Shown: positions 1 through 8,450, counted from the stretch's first letter. The stretch is 22,372 nt of DNA from JBGPIK01 sp041484845 (GCA_041484845.1 JBGPIK010000057.1:1-22372), one strand, 5' to 3'. Notes: generated by a model not told the origin, from the sequence alone. Made by a program: numbers and translations.

Positions 1-1
1 C

Positions 2-730
2 ATGGGCAACGCCGTGCGGCGTGCGGCCATTCACGCTCGTGAGCAGATTGCAGAAGCCGCCGGCTCGATGCTCGAAGCGAACGTCCAAGACCTTGATTTC
101 GCCGATGGCAAAGTTTTTCTCAAGGATCAGCCGCAAATGGCGCTGCCGCTGGCGGATGTGGTGCGTCGCAAGCTCGGCATCAACGGCCTCGTCCGCGGCG
201 ATGGATCTTATACGTATGAGATCGGCAAGGACCTGGATCTAGAGACTGGCCATAGCGATCATGCCTCGGCATTTTACATGTACGCAACGCAGGCTGCCGA
301 AGTCGCCGTGGATGAAGAAACCGGCAGGGTCCGGCTGCTGCGCATGTCGGCGGCCCACGATGTCGGCAAGGCCATCAACCCGCTCAACTGCGAAGCCCAA
401 ATCGAAGGCGGGCTCGCCATGGGCATTGGTTCAGCATTGCATGAAGAACTGGTGGTGGATAATAGCGGTAAGGTGCGCAATTCATCGTTTCTCGACTACC
501 ATTTAGTCACATCGCTGGACGTTCCCAAGATGATTCCGATCATCGTCGAATGTCCCGAGCCGTTAGGCCCCTACGGTGCGAAGGGATTGGGCGAGCCCGG
601 TCTTGCGCCTACGCCGGCGGCCATCGGCAATGCGGTAGCGGATGCCATTGGAATCAGAATTTATGATCTGCCATTAACGCCTGAACGGGTTTACCGCGCG
701 ATCAAAGCGAAGAAGAAAGACGCCGCCTGA
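2..730 (+). CDS. Molybdenum hydroxylase (xanthine dehydrogenase/CO dehydrogenase-type) large subunit, C-terminal fragment
   Basis: This is the last 242 residues of a molybdopterin-binding subunit of the xanthine dehydrogenase/aldehyde oxidase family, which hydroxylates N-heterocycles or aldehydes at a Mo-cofactor site. The frame is open to the left edge, so the ATG at base 2 is probably internal and most of the gene, including the FeS and FAD partners, lies outside. Family signatures are visible: AHDVGKAINP at 119-128, EAQIEGGLAMGIG at 131-143, and GAKGLGEPG at 192-200, whose Glu198 matches the catalytic base of the family. The end YDLPLTPERVYRAI is a typical family C-terminus. Substrate cannot be assigned; the purine/pyrimidine-type genes that follow make an N-heterocycle plausible. 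The stop is followed in the same frame by an amidase remnant. Confidence 0.9.
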   Translation: MGNAVRRAAIHAREQIAEAAGSMLEANVQDLDFADGKVFLKDQPQMALPLADVVRRKLGINGLVRGDGSYTYEIGKDLDLETGHSDHASAFYMYATQAAEVAVDEETGRVRLLRMSAAHDVGKAINPLNCEAQIEGGLAMGIGSALHEELVVDNSGKVRNSSFLDYHLVTSLDVPKMIPIIVECPEPLGPYGAKGLGEPGLAPTPAAIGNAVADAIGIRIYDLPLTPERVYRAIKAKKKDAA

Positions 731-841
731 TCCGCGCTGCCGGTGGGACTGCAACTCGTCGCGTAACCATTCGAAGAAAAAACCGCATTTCACGTCGCCT
801 ACGCGTATGAGCAGGCGACGGAATGCCATAGACGACACCCT
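731..841 (+). pseudogene. Remnant of an amidase-signature enzyme C-terminus
   Basis: Directly after the stop of the molybdenum hydroxylase, in the same frame, the bases translate as SALPVGLQLVA, a TAA stop (764-766), then PFEEKTAF and AYAYEQATE with CHRRHP. This closely follows the C-terminal pattern of amidase signature family proteins (PVGLQLVG-[RK]-PF then AYAYEQATEWH), with the TAA where a basic residue is expected. No amidase body precedes it, because the upstream bases belong to the hydroxylase. It therefore looks like the tail of a deleted amidase gene. The match is short and was made by eye. Confidence 0.6.
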
Positions 842-1026
842 GTTTTATGGGTTATTTCCAGCCAGGCTTCCTGGAATGAATTAGGAAAAATGACCGCTTT
901 CCTAACCTCACCGGTTTAAAACCTGTCGACCGGATCATCGGCACAAATGGAACCCGCTCTCGAAATTTCCAATTGATAAGCCGAAACTCATTTAAGCCGC
1001 CAACGGATTTCGACCGCCGAATTTGT

Positions 1027-2496
1027 TTATTGCTCCTGTTTGAAAACCCTGAAGTACATTTCCGCAAGCGCCCCCTCCATTAAACCTGCCGCGGTCAATT
1101 CGCGTTGAATGGAGGGATCGAGTCGTTTGCGAGCCTGTTCGGCCAAGCGGAGCACCGCCCGCTCATCGACGCGCTTTAGTTTCCCGCTTTCGACCACGAT
1201 CTCTCCGTTCACAATGACCGTATCGACCGAACTGCCATTCTCGCAGAACACAAGTTGGCCCATCACATTATTAAGCGGCGTGAACGCAGGCGTGTCGCGG
1301 CGCAACAGGACGATATCGGCAAGTTTGCCCGGCGCCAGCACTCCGCCATCGAGCCCGAACGCTTGCGCGCCGTTGCCCGTGGCCATCGCAAGCGCTTGCG
1401 CAGGCGTAAGCCAGCGCCGGAAATCCGTGCCCGCCTGATTGTGGATCAGAGCGGCGAGGCGCACGGCGTCGAACATGTTCTGTCCGTCATTCGATGCCGA
1501 ACCGTCGGTCCCCAACCCAACATTTACACCGGCGGCGAGGAATTCTTTCACCGGGGCCAGGCCGCTGCCGATGCGCAAGTTGCTCGCCGGGTTATGCACC
1601 GTCGTGGCGCCGCGGCTAGCGAAAAGCTCGATGTCGCCGGGCTCAATCCAAATCGAATGCGCCAGGGACAGATTCGGACCCAACACGCCGATTGCGTCCA
1701 AATGCTTGAGCAGAGACGTCCGGTAGATCTGTTGCCCCATCACCGCCTGAGCTTTGGTTTCGGCGAGATGAATATGCATTGGCAAATTTCTCTTCCGTGC
1801 CATCTCCGCTGACTTGATAAGCAACTCGTCCGTGCAGCGCTGGACCGCCGAAGGACCGGGACATGCCGAGGTAAGTTTCTCCGGAGCGTGAAAGGTCTCG
1901 ATGAATGCTTCACACTCCCCGAGCCACGCGCTGGTCGCTTTGGCTTCGCCGGCGCTCATGCGTTGGATCTCGTCCCCGACATGAGCCCCAGGATCGCCTA
2001 ACGGAATCGTCTCCTCATAATTTTTATCTGACAGCGTAAGCGCTACCACGTGCCGCAGTCCTAAATCACGCATGGCCTGTATCGCGGCGCCGGCGCCCAT
2101 AAAACGGCAGGCCTGGTTGCCAAAAAAATGGTCGAGAACGGTCGTAGCGCCCGATTTGAGCATTTCCATTCCGCCGAGAAGCGCGCTTGCGTAAAAATCT
2201 TCCTCGCGCATGTCTCTGAGTGACGCTCGGTAATAGGCGCGCCAGATTTCCAACGGTTTGCTCGGCATCATGCCACGCACCAGATTAGCCGGCGAGTGAC
2301 AGTGGGCGTTGACCATTCCGGGCATCGCGATCATTCGGCCGGCTTCAATCGTCCGACTGTAAGGACCCTGCGGCGCCCCTTCGAACGGCCCTACGTAAAG
2401 CAGTCGGTTCCCATCGATAACGATGGCACCCTTTTCGATTATGTCGTTCTGATCGTTCATCGTGACGATAAGCGCATCGCGTAGCAATGTTTTCAT
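1027..2496 (-). CDS. Metal-dependent amidohydrolase, MTA/SAH deaminase / TRZ-ATZ-like
   Basis: A 489-residue cytosolic amidohydrolase-superfamily enzyme, the group that deaminates purines, triazines, 5-methylthioadenosine or S-adenosylhomocysteine. Metal ligands are in place: HCH at 65-67, MHIHLAET around 240-247, LAHSIW with His280, and LGTDGSASND with Asp331. The C-terminal LAPGKLADIVLL is the usual end of the composite beta-domain. I start at ATG 2496, giving MKTLLRDALIV, because a GAGG stands just upstream; a longer reading to 2565 is possible but adds an unlike N-terminus. It lies 139 bp behind the PyrE-like gene on the same strand and may share its transcript. Amidohydrolase is firm; deaminase of a purine-like base is inference. 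Confidence 0.88.
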   Translation of the reverse strand: MKTLLRDALIVTMNDQNDIIEKGAIVIDGNRLLYVGPFEGAPQGPYSRTIEAGRMIAMPGMVNAHCHSPANLVRGMMPSKPLEIWRAYYRASLRDMREEDFYASALLGGMEMLKSGATTVLDHFFGNQACRFMGAGAAIQAMRDLGLRHVVALTLSDKNYEETIPLGDPGAHVGDEIQRMSAGEAKATSAWLGECEAFIETFHAPEKLTSACPGPSAVQRCTDELLIKSAEMARKRNLPMHIHLAETKAQAVMGQQIYRTSLLKHLDAIGVLGPNLSLAHSIWIEPGDIELFASRGATTVHNPASNLRIGSGLAPVKEFLAAGVNVGLGTDGSASNDGQNMFDAVRLAALIHNQAGTDFRRWLTPAQALAMATGNGAQAFGLDGGVLAPGKLADIVLLRRDTPAFTPLNNVMGQLVFCENGSSVDTVIVNGEIVVESGKLKRVDERAVLRLAEQARKRLDPSIQRELTAAGLMEGALAEMYFRVFKQEQ

Positions 2497-2635
2497 TTCG
2501 ACCTCAGCGGATTTGAAGCCGCGCCCGCTCCGACGATCGAAACTTTGAACGATTTGGAGCGGCAAAAGCCATCACGCGGATCGGCGCGGCCAAACGGGTG
2601 CCCACGAACATGGACAGGAATTGTCTCCCCGGTTC

Positions 2636-3304
2636 TTACACGAACCCCTTCTTGCGGCCCCAATTGTCGGGATCTTTGAGAAAGTCTATGATTTGTGTGC
2701 TGGCGAGTTCGGTGAAGTAGCTTTTGCTCAGGCCGGTATCCAAAACATCGTCCCAATTCGCAAGCACATGGAGTTCGATATCGTTCTTCGCTAGATTTTG
2801 TTTTCCTTCATGCAGGTTCAACTGGTCCGAGGCATAATCGAAGACGCACAGGCAGTGGGTCATCCTCGCCCCCGCCCCACGGATGCCAATGTTAAATCGC
2901 AGTTTGCTCAATCCGTCGGTGATAAGATCTTCGACCAGCATGACTCTTTTGCCAGGCTCCAAGATACCCTCGATTTGTTTGGTGCCACCGTATCCCTTGG
3001 GCTGCTTGCGTATATAAATCATCGGTTTTTTGATCAGGTGGGACACAAAAGAAGCATAGGGGATGCCAGCCGTCTCCCCTCCCGCTACCACGTCGATATT
3101 CCCCAAACCGATTTCCGCTTCCGCCGTCTTGGCCAATTGGGTCACGATGAATTCACGCTCAACCGGATACGAAAGGATGCGCCGGCAATCGATATAGACC
3201 GGCGAAATACGACCGGAAACAAAAACGAATGGCTTGTCCTTGTAGACCTGAATGGCCTCCGTTTGAAGCAGCATTTCGGCAACCTTTTTGGAAACTTCAC
3301 TCAT
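2636..3304 (-). CDS. pyrE: Orotate phosphoribosyltransferase-like protein
   Basis: A 222-residue type I phosphoribosyltransferase. Orotate PRTases join orotate to PRPP in UMP synthesis. The N-terminal GRISPVYIDCRRILSYP, the VVAGGETAGIPYA strand, KPKGYGGTKQIEG (102-113) and the PRPP loop VMLVEDLITDGLSK (121-134) follow the pattern I associate with alphaproteobacterial PyrE, where the loop usually reads EDLxTDGGSK; here Leu132 replaces a loop glycine. The ATG at 3304 has an AAGG about nine bases upstream. It is divergent from the M20 hydrolase, 128 bp away, and heads the unit containing the amidohydrolase. Because it sits among catabolic genes rather than pyr genes, it may use another base or serve salvage. 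Confidence 0.82.
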   Translation of the reverse strand: MSEVSKKVAEMLLQTEAIQVYKDKPFVFVSGRISPVYIDCRRILSYPVEREFIVTQLAKTAEAEIGLGNIDVVAGGETAGIPYASFVSHLIKKPMIYIRKQPKGYGGTKQIEGILEPGKRVMLVEDLITDGLSKLRFNIGIRGAGARMTHCLCVFDYASDQLNLHEGKQNLAKNDIELHVLANWDDVLDTGLSKSYFTELASTQIIDFLKDPDNWGRKKGFV

Positions 3305-3432
3305 GGGATCGACCTTTCAATTGCGAGGATAGGCAGGCTATAACATAGGCTTGGCCCTGTTTCCAATTCCAAAATAATAACAGACCCAACGGAGTGGTTT
3401 TTCTGCAGCAGGCGAAACTGGTAAAATAGCGT

Positions 3433-4734
3433 ATGCCATTACTTCAGCGCGCGGGAGGCACGCCACCTGCTCCTTCGGATATCGCTATCAATCCACGTCG
3501 TCTGTTGCGCGATCTTAATGCTGTTTCACGCATCGGTCTTGGCGCTCACGGTTCAGTCACGCGACTGGTTTTCTCGATTAAAGAACTGCGTAGCCGGCAG
3601 TTCTTGATCCACTTGATGCGCCAGGCGGGCCTGCAGATTCACGTTGATCGCATCGGCAATATTTTTGGACGGCTCAACGGCATGAATCCCAAATCGCCCG
3701 CCGTCCTGGCAGGCTCGCACTTAGACACCGTGCTCCACGGCGGAAAATTTGACGGCACTATGGGCGTGATCGGCGCGCTGGAAGCGGTCCGGACGCTTAA
3801 AGAGCGAAAAGCGCCGCTGCTTTCACCGGTCGAGGTCGTCTGTTTCGTCGGCGAAGAATCCAGCCGCTTCGGTTACTCAACTTTAGGGAGCAGTTTGCTT
3901 GCCGGGGAGGTTCATAGCGGCGACCTTTCCAATGCGACCGATGCTCAGGGAAACAGACTGGAAAACGTTCTCGCCAATTTGGGCATTTACCGGAGCAACC
4001 TTCGTTCCTTGCGACGGGATTCCACAACCGTGAAAGCTTATCTGGAGCTGCATATTGAACAAGGCCCGATATTGGAAGCTCGCGGAAAGCCCATCGGCGT
4101 TGTGACGTCGATTGCCGCCCCAACCCGTTTCAAAGTGATTTTTACCGGTCAGGCGGATCACTCAGGCACGACTCCCATGGAAATGCGCAAAGATGCTCTG
4201 GTAGCGGCGGCGGAACTCGTCGTCGCGCTGGAACAGATTTGCCGCAGATACTCGCGCATGGATAGGGGCCGCGTCGTTGGCACCGTCGGGGCCATAAAGA
4301 TCGAGCCCGGTGTGATCAATGCCGTTCCTGGCTCGGCCGAGCTGGCGGTCGATATTCGGAGCATCACCGCGGCGGCCAAGAGGCGCGTGGTGCGACTGGT
4401 GGAGGCGAAGATTCGCGACATCGCCCGTCGCAGGAATATCCCGGTCCAGCTTCTCCCGATCCGCGAGGAGGAGCCTGTGCCTCTGGATAAAGGGTTGGTC
4501 CATCTGCTAAGTAAGTGCTGCGAGGCGAGAAAAGTTCCGTATGAGATCATGCCTTCGGGAGCCGGTCACGACGCTATGCAGATGGCCAAGATCACGCCGG
4601 CCGGGATGCTGTTCATTCCCAGCCGCCGCGGCATAAGCCACAGTCCTCTCGAGTGGTCCGATCCCAAAGATATTTGTCTGGGCACGCAACTGCTCCTGGA
4701 CGCAATCATTCGGATTGCTAATGAAAAGAACTAA
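3433..4734 (+). CDS. Zn-dependent M20-family amidase/carbamoylase (N-carbamoyl-amino acid hydrolase / allantoate amidohydrolase / ureidopropionase type)
   Basis: A 433-residue hydrolase of the M20 carbamoylase group, which cleaves N-carbamoyl amides such as allantoate, ureidopropionate or N-carbamoyl amino acids. Visible signatures are GSHLDTV (His96, Asp98), GGKFDGTMGV (Asp107), VGEESSRFG (Glu141, Glu142), ELHIEQGP (His207), the lid/dimer segment FTGQADHSGTTPM (238-249), SGAGHDAMQMA (375-385) and GISHSPLEW (His403). These are the di-zinc ligands and carboxylate-binding positions of the family. The ATG at 3433 lacks a strong Shine-Dalgarno, and residues 1-18 look unlike the family, so a slightly later start is possible. 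It overlaps the next gene by 14 bp, indicating coupled expression. The exact substrate is not readable. Confidence 0.88.
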   Translation: MPLLQRAGGTPPAPSDIAINPRRLLRDLNAVSRIGLGAHGSVTRLVFSIKELRSRQFLIHLMRQAGLQIHVDRIGNIFGRLNGMNPKSPAVLAGSHLDTVLHGGKFDGTMGVIGALEAVRTLKERKAPLLSPVEVVCFVGEESSRFGYSTLGSSLLAGEVHSGDLSNATDAQGNRLENVLANLGIYRSNLRSLRRDSTTVKAYLELHIEQGPILEARGKPIGVVTSIAAPTRFKVIFTGQADHSGTTPMEMRKDALVAAAELVVALEQICRRYSRMDRGRVVGTVGAIKIEPGVINAVPGSAELAVDIRSITAAAKRRVVRLVEAKIRDIARRRNIPVQLLPIREEEPVPLDKGLVHLLSKCCEARKVPYEIMPSGAGHDAMQMAKITPAGMLFIPSRRGISHSPLEWSDPKDICLGTQLLLDAIIRIANEKN

Positions 4735-5260
4735 GCCGCTGCGAATCTTGACCGCTCCAGATATTAAAAGGAACCTGGAGCGCATGGCGCGGGAAATTCT
4801 CCGCCATAACCAGTCGACGGACACGCTCGCGTTCATCGGCATCCGCACACGCGGACTGTTCTTGGCCAAACGCTTACGCGACATCATCAAGAAATCACAA
4901 GGCAAGGAGATCCCGCTCGGTGAAATGGATATTTCGCTTTATCGCGATGACCTGAACGCCCTGTTGCCTGATGGCAAAGCCGACCACACGCGGATTCCGT
5001 TCGATATCAACAACAAAACGATCATCCTATTCGATGACGTGCTGAACACCGGCCGGACCGTGCGCGCGGCGGTCGATCACCTCATCGACTTGGGACGCCC
5101 GAAGGCCATTCATCTGGCGGTACTCATCGATCGCGGCGGGCGTGAATTCCCCATTGCCGCCAACTACGTCGCCAAAAAAATCAGTTTGCCTTCGGCGGGC
5201 GAGGTTAGACTGAAAATGAAAGAGGTCGACGGAAAAGACGAAGTGATCGTAACTCGATAG
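4721..5260 (+). CDS. pyrR: PyrR-like phosphoribosyltransferase (uracil phosphoribosyltransferase/regulator family)
   Basis: A 179-residue type I phosphoribosyltransferase with PyrR character: IGIRTRGLFLAKRL (39-52), GEMDISLYRDDL (67-78) and the PRPP loop IILFDDVLNTGRTVRAA (101-117). PyrR proteins bind UMP/UTP; some regulate pyr mRNA and many have uracil phosphoribosyltransferase activity. ATG 4721 lies inside the end of the M20 hydrolase gene; an in-frame TTG at 4715 would add two residues. No attenuator-like hairpin or PyrR-binding loop is visible nearby, and there are no adjacent pyr biosynthesis genes. An enzymatic salvage role beside the carbamoylase therefore seems more likely than mRNA control, but this is inference. 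Confidence 0.85.
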   Translation: MKRTKPLRILTAPDIKRNLERMAREILRHNQSTDTLAFIGIRTRGLFLAKRLRDIIKKSQGKEIPLGEMDISLYRDDLNALLPDGKADHTRIPFDINNKTIILFDDVLNTGRTVRAAVDHLIDLGRPKAIHLAVLIDRGGREFPIAANYVAKKISLPSAGEVRLKMKEVDGKDEVIVTR

Positions 5261-5308
5261 AGCCGCGATTGAAGATCCGGTGTTGCTCACTAAGATGGAT
5301 TTAGCAAT

Positions 5309-5314
5309 GGAGGA
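5309..5314 (+). promoter_or_regulatory. Ribosome binding site of the PrpF-like gene
   Basis: GGAGGA lies three bases before ATG 5318 and six bases before the adjacent in-frame ATG 5321. The spacing suits 5321 better, so the first Met of the longer reading may not be the true start. Confidence 0.6.
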
Positions 5315-5317
5315 CGG

Positions 5318-6445
5318 ATGATGAAGATTCCATGTGCCATATACCGAGGGGGGACAAGTAAACCGATTTTCTTTCTCGAGAAAGATCTCCCGAGCGATGC
5401 AAAAGAAAGAGACCAGACCGTCCTGTACGCCTTCGGCAGTCCTGACATCCGCCAGATCGATGGTCTCGGCGGGGCCGATCCGCTCACCAGTAAAGTCGCC
5501 TATATCGGCCCGTCGACCATTCGCGATGCCGATTTAAGTTACACCTTTGGTTACGTCGGCATTGCGCAGCCGGTCATTGACTACGCTGGAAATTGCGGCA
5601 ACACGTCAGCAGCGGTCGGACCGTTTGCGCTCTTGCGCGGCCTTATTGAGCCGGTCGAGCCGATAACCAAAGTCCGCATCTATAACACGAACACTAAGAA
5701 AATGATTCTCGCTGAATTTGAAGTTCGTAACGGCCATTTCTTCAGCGAAGGAAACTTTACCATTGACGGTGTTCCTGGCAGCGGCTCAAAGATTCTGCTC
5801 GATTTCATCGGCTCGGGCGGGGCGGTAACGGGAAAACTTCTGCCGACGGGGAAAGTTAGAGAGGAAGTCAAATTTCCAACCCTGGGCACCTTAGAAGTTT
5901 CCATGGTCGATGCCGCGAACCCCTTTGTTTTTGTGCGCGCGACGGATCTGGGCCTTCGTGGTAACGAAAACATGGACGAGTTCGGCAATAATGAAGCGAC
6001 TTTAAAAAAATGCGAAGAGATTCGTTCCGTTGTGGCTGAGATCATGGGTATCGCCAAGAGGGAGGAGGCAACGAGCAAAAGTCCCGGCGTGCCCAAGATC
6101 GCGGTCGTGGCCCCTCCGGCCCCGTACTCGACCCCGAAAGGCCAAGTCGAGGCGTCACAGATCGATATCATCGCGCGCATGACCGCGCTGCAAAAACTGC
6201 ACAAAGCATACGCCGTCACCGGTGCGGTCTGTCTAGGCACGGCGGCAAAAGTTGAGGGAACGATCGTCCACGAAATTTACCGTAAGGTTCAACCGGATAA
6301 CCCGCCCACAGTGCGTATTGGTCACCCAACCGGAAGACTTCAGGTTGAGATTGAAATAGAAAAACAAAACGGCCGGCTCGAACTCACCAAAGCGGCGCTG
6401 GCGCGTACCGCTCGACTGCTCATGGATGGCAATGTCTATCTGTAA
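5318..6445 (+). CDS. PrpF-family isomerase/tautomerase (methylaconitate, methylitaconate or oxalomesaconate type)
   Basis: A 375-residue member of the PrpF family, which has a diaminopimelate-epimerase fold and moves double bonds in tricarboxylates: 2-methylaconitate isomerase, 3-methylitaconate isomerase, 4-oxalomesaconate tautomerase. The family N-terminus YRGGTSKPIFF (9-19), DGLGGADPLTSKVA (48-61, Lys59), the NCGN box with Cys93 and the C-terminal GHPTGRLQVEIEI are present. Lys and Cys at these sites are the acid/base pair known in PrpF. The gene follows the PyrR-like gene by 57 bp and probably belongs to the same unit. No prpC/acnD or gallate genes are in the window, so the propionate, gallate or nicotinate-type substrate is undetermined. 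Confidence 0.88.
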   Translation: MMKIPCAIYRGGTSKPIFFLEKDLPSDAKERDQTVLYAFGSPDIRQIDGLGGADPLTSKVAYIGPSTIRDADLSYTFGYVGIAQPVIDYAGNCGNTSAAVGPFALLRGLIEPVEPITKVRIYNTNTKKMILAEFEVRNGHFFSEGNFTIDGVPGSGSKILLDFIGSGGAVTGKLLPTGKVREEVKFPTLGTLEVSMVDAANPFVFVRATDLGLRGNENMDEFGNNEATLKKCEEIRSVVAEIMGIAKREEATSKSPGVPKIAVVAPPAPYSTPKGQVEASQIDIIARMTALQKLHKAYAVTGAVCLGTAAKVEGTIVHEIYRKVQPDNPPTVRIGHPTGRLQVEIEIEKQNGRLELTKAALARTARLLMDGNVYL

Positions 6446-6637
6446 ACAGGCTGTTGAAAAATGGCCTTAAACTTTGGGCTGTCAAATACGGCGTCGCACT
6501 TTGGCAGCCCTGCTGACGCGCGAATACAAAGCCGTGGCTGAGCAGCCGGCGAAGAATCGCAACCCTACGACTGTGGCGTGACAAGGTGAAATCGTTAGGC
6601 GGAGTTCGCCGTGAGGACTCTGTGTTGAACAATAAAT
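6446..6637. other. Intergenic region between converging units, with an IS-end-like motif
   Basis: The 192 bases separate the end of the PrpF-like gene from the end of the convergent signalling operon. I see no convincing gene or terminator. CAGGCTGTTGAAAAATGGCC at 6449-6468 resembles a sequence often found at insertion-element ends and in intergenic repeats of environmental proteobacteria. Only this single copy is present here, and no transposase is visible, so it may be a relic. Confidence 0.25.
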
Positions 6638-7336
6638 TTAGGTTGACTGAGAGACAGTCATCTGACGTCGCACCACGAGTGCCATGACATCCGAGCTACC
6701 GCGGTGCGTCTCCACGAATCGTTGGATAAAATCGAGTTCGCCGGGGATAAAGTTCGCCGCGCACTTAGCTAAAAGAGCTTCAACCATAAAGTCTTCCAAT
6801 ATGCCGTACGAGATATTGTCATCGCTGTACGAATACTCGCTTGCGCGGACGGACCGCGGATCAATGTCTTTAACTGATTCTTTAAACAGCTGCACAAAGC
6901 GGGCGATTTTCTGGTCATCGAAACTCAGGGGCACCCACGAAAAGTGGTACTTCATTTCATTCTTGATTTCGTTCTCTTGAATTTCTAGTGTTGCGCCGCT
7001 GTCGGCCAAGCACCCCGTCAGACGTTGGAAGCGAACGGGCTCGTTAATACTGGTCCGCGTCCGCTTTAATAGCATGCGAGCAGCACCGTTTGTCACCTCG
7101 ATATAAACTACGCCCATGGGATCGGCGATCGAGCCATTAGGGAAGTACTTCTCACCGGTGCCTTTCAACGGTTCGAGCACGTGACCGGCGTGGTTGGTTA
7201 CGAAGTCGCGCCAGTCGTTGATCGGATTTTCTTGGATCTCACCCCCTAAGACTGAATAGACGGGCGCCTGATCAAAAGGCGTAACATGATGGATGACATC
7301 GCAATTACGGCACAAGATGAATTTTTCTCTATCCAT
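6638..7336 (-). CDS. Protein of unknown function with CxxC and HxxH motifs
   Basis: A 232-residue, apparently soluble protein that I do not recognise. The N-terminus has CRNC (Cys9, Cys12) followed by HH at 16-17 and by HAGH (His49, His52), a spacing that could form a zinc site. The middle has MGVVYIEVTNGAARMLLKR, and the C-terminal half is acidic and probably alpha-helical. No signal peptide or membrane segment is visible. It overlaps the end of the REC-histidine kinase gene by 8 bp and is the last gene of the signalling operon, so it is probably translated by coupling and may be an output or accessory protein of that pathway. The coding call is firm; the function is unknown. Confidence 0.75.
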   Translation of the reverse strand: MDREKFILCRNCDVIHHVTPFDQAPVYSVLGGEIQENPINDWRDFVTNHAGHVLEPLKGTGEKYFPNGSIADPMGVVYIEVTNGAARMLLKRTRTSINEPVRFQRLTGCLADSGATLEIQENEIKNEMKYHFSWVPLSFDDQKIARFVQLFKESVKDIDPRSVRASEYSYSDDNISYGILEDFMVEALLAKCAANFIPGELDFIQRFVETHRGSSDVMALVVRRQMTVSQST

Positions 7337-8450
7337 ATCTGCGCTGTTCTACTGCGATAGGCGCTACGGTGCTCACCTGAGACGGAAATTTCATAACAAC
7401 GCGCGTGCCCACATTCGGCTTGCTCGTGATCTCCAGTTTTCCCCCGAGGATCTCGGCCATTCGCCGCGCAACGGTAAGCCCTAGTCCGAGACCTGAAAAC
7501 GAACGGTGAATGGAGGCATCCGCTTGATGAAAGGGCTCGAAAATAGAGTCGATTTTATTTTTTTCTATGCCGATGCCTGTATCCGACACCTCAAATTCTA
7601 CGCTGGTGTGATCCGTCGATGGCTGTGCCTTAATGCTAATTTCGCCCTGCGGAGTAAACTTAACGGCATTGTTAAAAACGTTTTGAAATATCCTTTCCAC
7701 CTTACCTCGGTCGCTGAGAAACGGCATTTCGTGAGGCGGTAAATTCACGCTCAAGATCAGACCCTTTTCACGCAATGGCCGTTCGTAACGTTTGATCACT
7801 TCGGAGACAACGTCGCGGGCATCGAATTTTTCGACGGTCGCCGCCGCATCGCCGGCATTGAGCGACGTGATCCAAAGAACATTATCGATCAGTTCCAAAA
7901 GCTCTTCGGAGTTGCGGTAAACCGTCTCCAAGACTCTTTGCTGTTCCTCCGTCAGTTTCCCGATTACCTGGTTCAGGAGAAGATAAACGAAACCGACCAC
8001 GACACTAAGAGGCGTTCTCAATTCATGGGATACGTTAGAAAGAAAATCGGACTTCACCTGTCGTAGCTTGGCCTTGGCATTGCGCCGTTCAAGACCGCGC
8101 TTAACCAACGCTAGAATATGATTAACGTCGAACGGTTTGGATATGTAATCGAAAGCGCCTAAGCGCAGCCCTTCGATGGCCGTATCCAATGAACCATACC
8201 CGGTAATGATAATGGCTTCGATGTCTGAATCGTATTGCTTGATCTTTTCGAGAACATTGATGCCGGAAAAACCCGGCATCTTAAGGTCCAAAGTTACTAG
8301 GTCGACGGGGAATTTGCTAAGAAGCTCAATGGCCTGTCCTCCGCGCTCCGCGACGTGAACCGTGTAGTGTGGATTGAGAATCATTTTAAGAGATTCTCGC
8401 GGGCCCATTTCATCATCGACGACAAGGATATGTGGCTTGCTATTGTCCAT
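7329..8450 (-). CDS. Soluble receiver-histidine kinase (REC-HisKA-HATPase)
   Basis: A 373-residue cytosolic hybrid with the order REC then kinase. The receiver (about 6-120) has the acidic VVDDE pair, phosphoacceptor Asp55 in LVTLDLKMPG and Lys105 in SKPF. HisKA carries SHELRTPLS with His142. The HATPase keeps the N box (FNNAVKFT, about 259-266), DTGIGI (290-295) and GLGLGLTVARR (about 320-330), so the kinase looks active. There is no PAS, GAF or membrane domain; the kinase is probably switched by phosphorylation of its own receiver. I chose ATG 8450 (MDNSKPHILVVDDE); an in-frame GTG at 8480 would add ten residues, and neither has a clear Shine-Dalgarno. It follows the NtrC-type gene by 118 bp. 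Confidence 0.9.
   Translation of the reverse strand: MDNSKPHILVVDDEMGPRESLKMILNPHYTVHVAERGGQAIELLSKFPVDLVTLDLKMPGFSGINVLEKIKQYDSDIEAIIITGYGSLDTAIEGLRLGAFDYISKPFDVNHILALVKRGLERRNAKAKLRQVKSDFLSNVSHELRTPLSVVVGFVYLLLNQVIGKLTEEQQRVLETVYRNSEELLELIDNVLWITSLNAGDAAATVEKFDARDVVSEVIKRYERPLREKGLILSVNLPPHEMPFLSDRGKVERIFQNVFNNAVKFTPQGEISIKAQPSTDHTSVEFEVSDTGIGIEKNKIDSIFEPFHQADASIHRSFSGLGLGLTVARRMAEILGGKLEITSKPNVGTRVVMKFPSQVSTVAPIAVEQRRYG

Noticed and set aside
856..876. Hairpin CCAGG-CTT-CCTGG after the amidohydrolase gene as a terminator
   Set aside because: The stem is only five pairs, lies about 150 bases downstream and has no T-run on the relevant strand.
1255..1812. 185-codon open frame opposite the amidohydrolase
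   Set aside because: It is antisense to a well-supported enzyme, is rich in Arg/Ala/Gly from codon shadowing, and shows no motif or ribosome site.
6449..6468. Insertion-sequence terminus
   Set aside because: The motif resembles IS-end or dispersed repeats, but no partner repeat, target duplication or transposase is visible.
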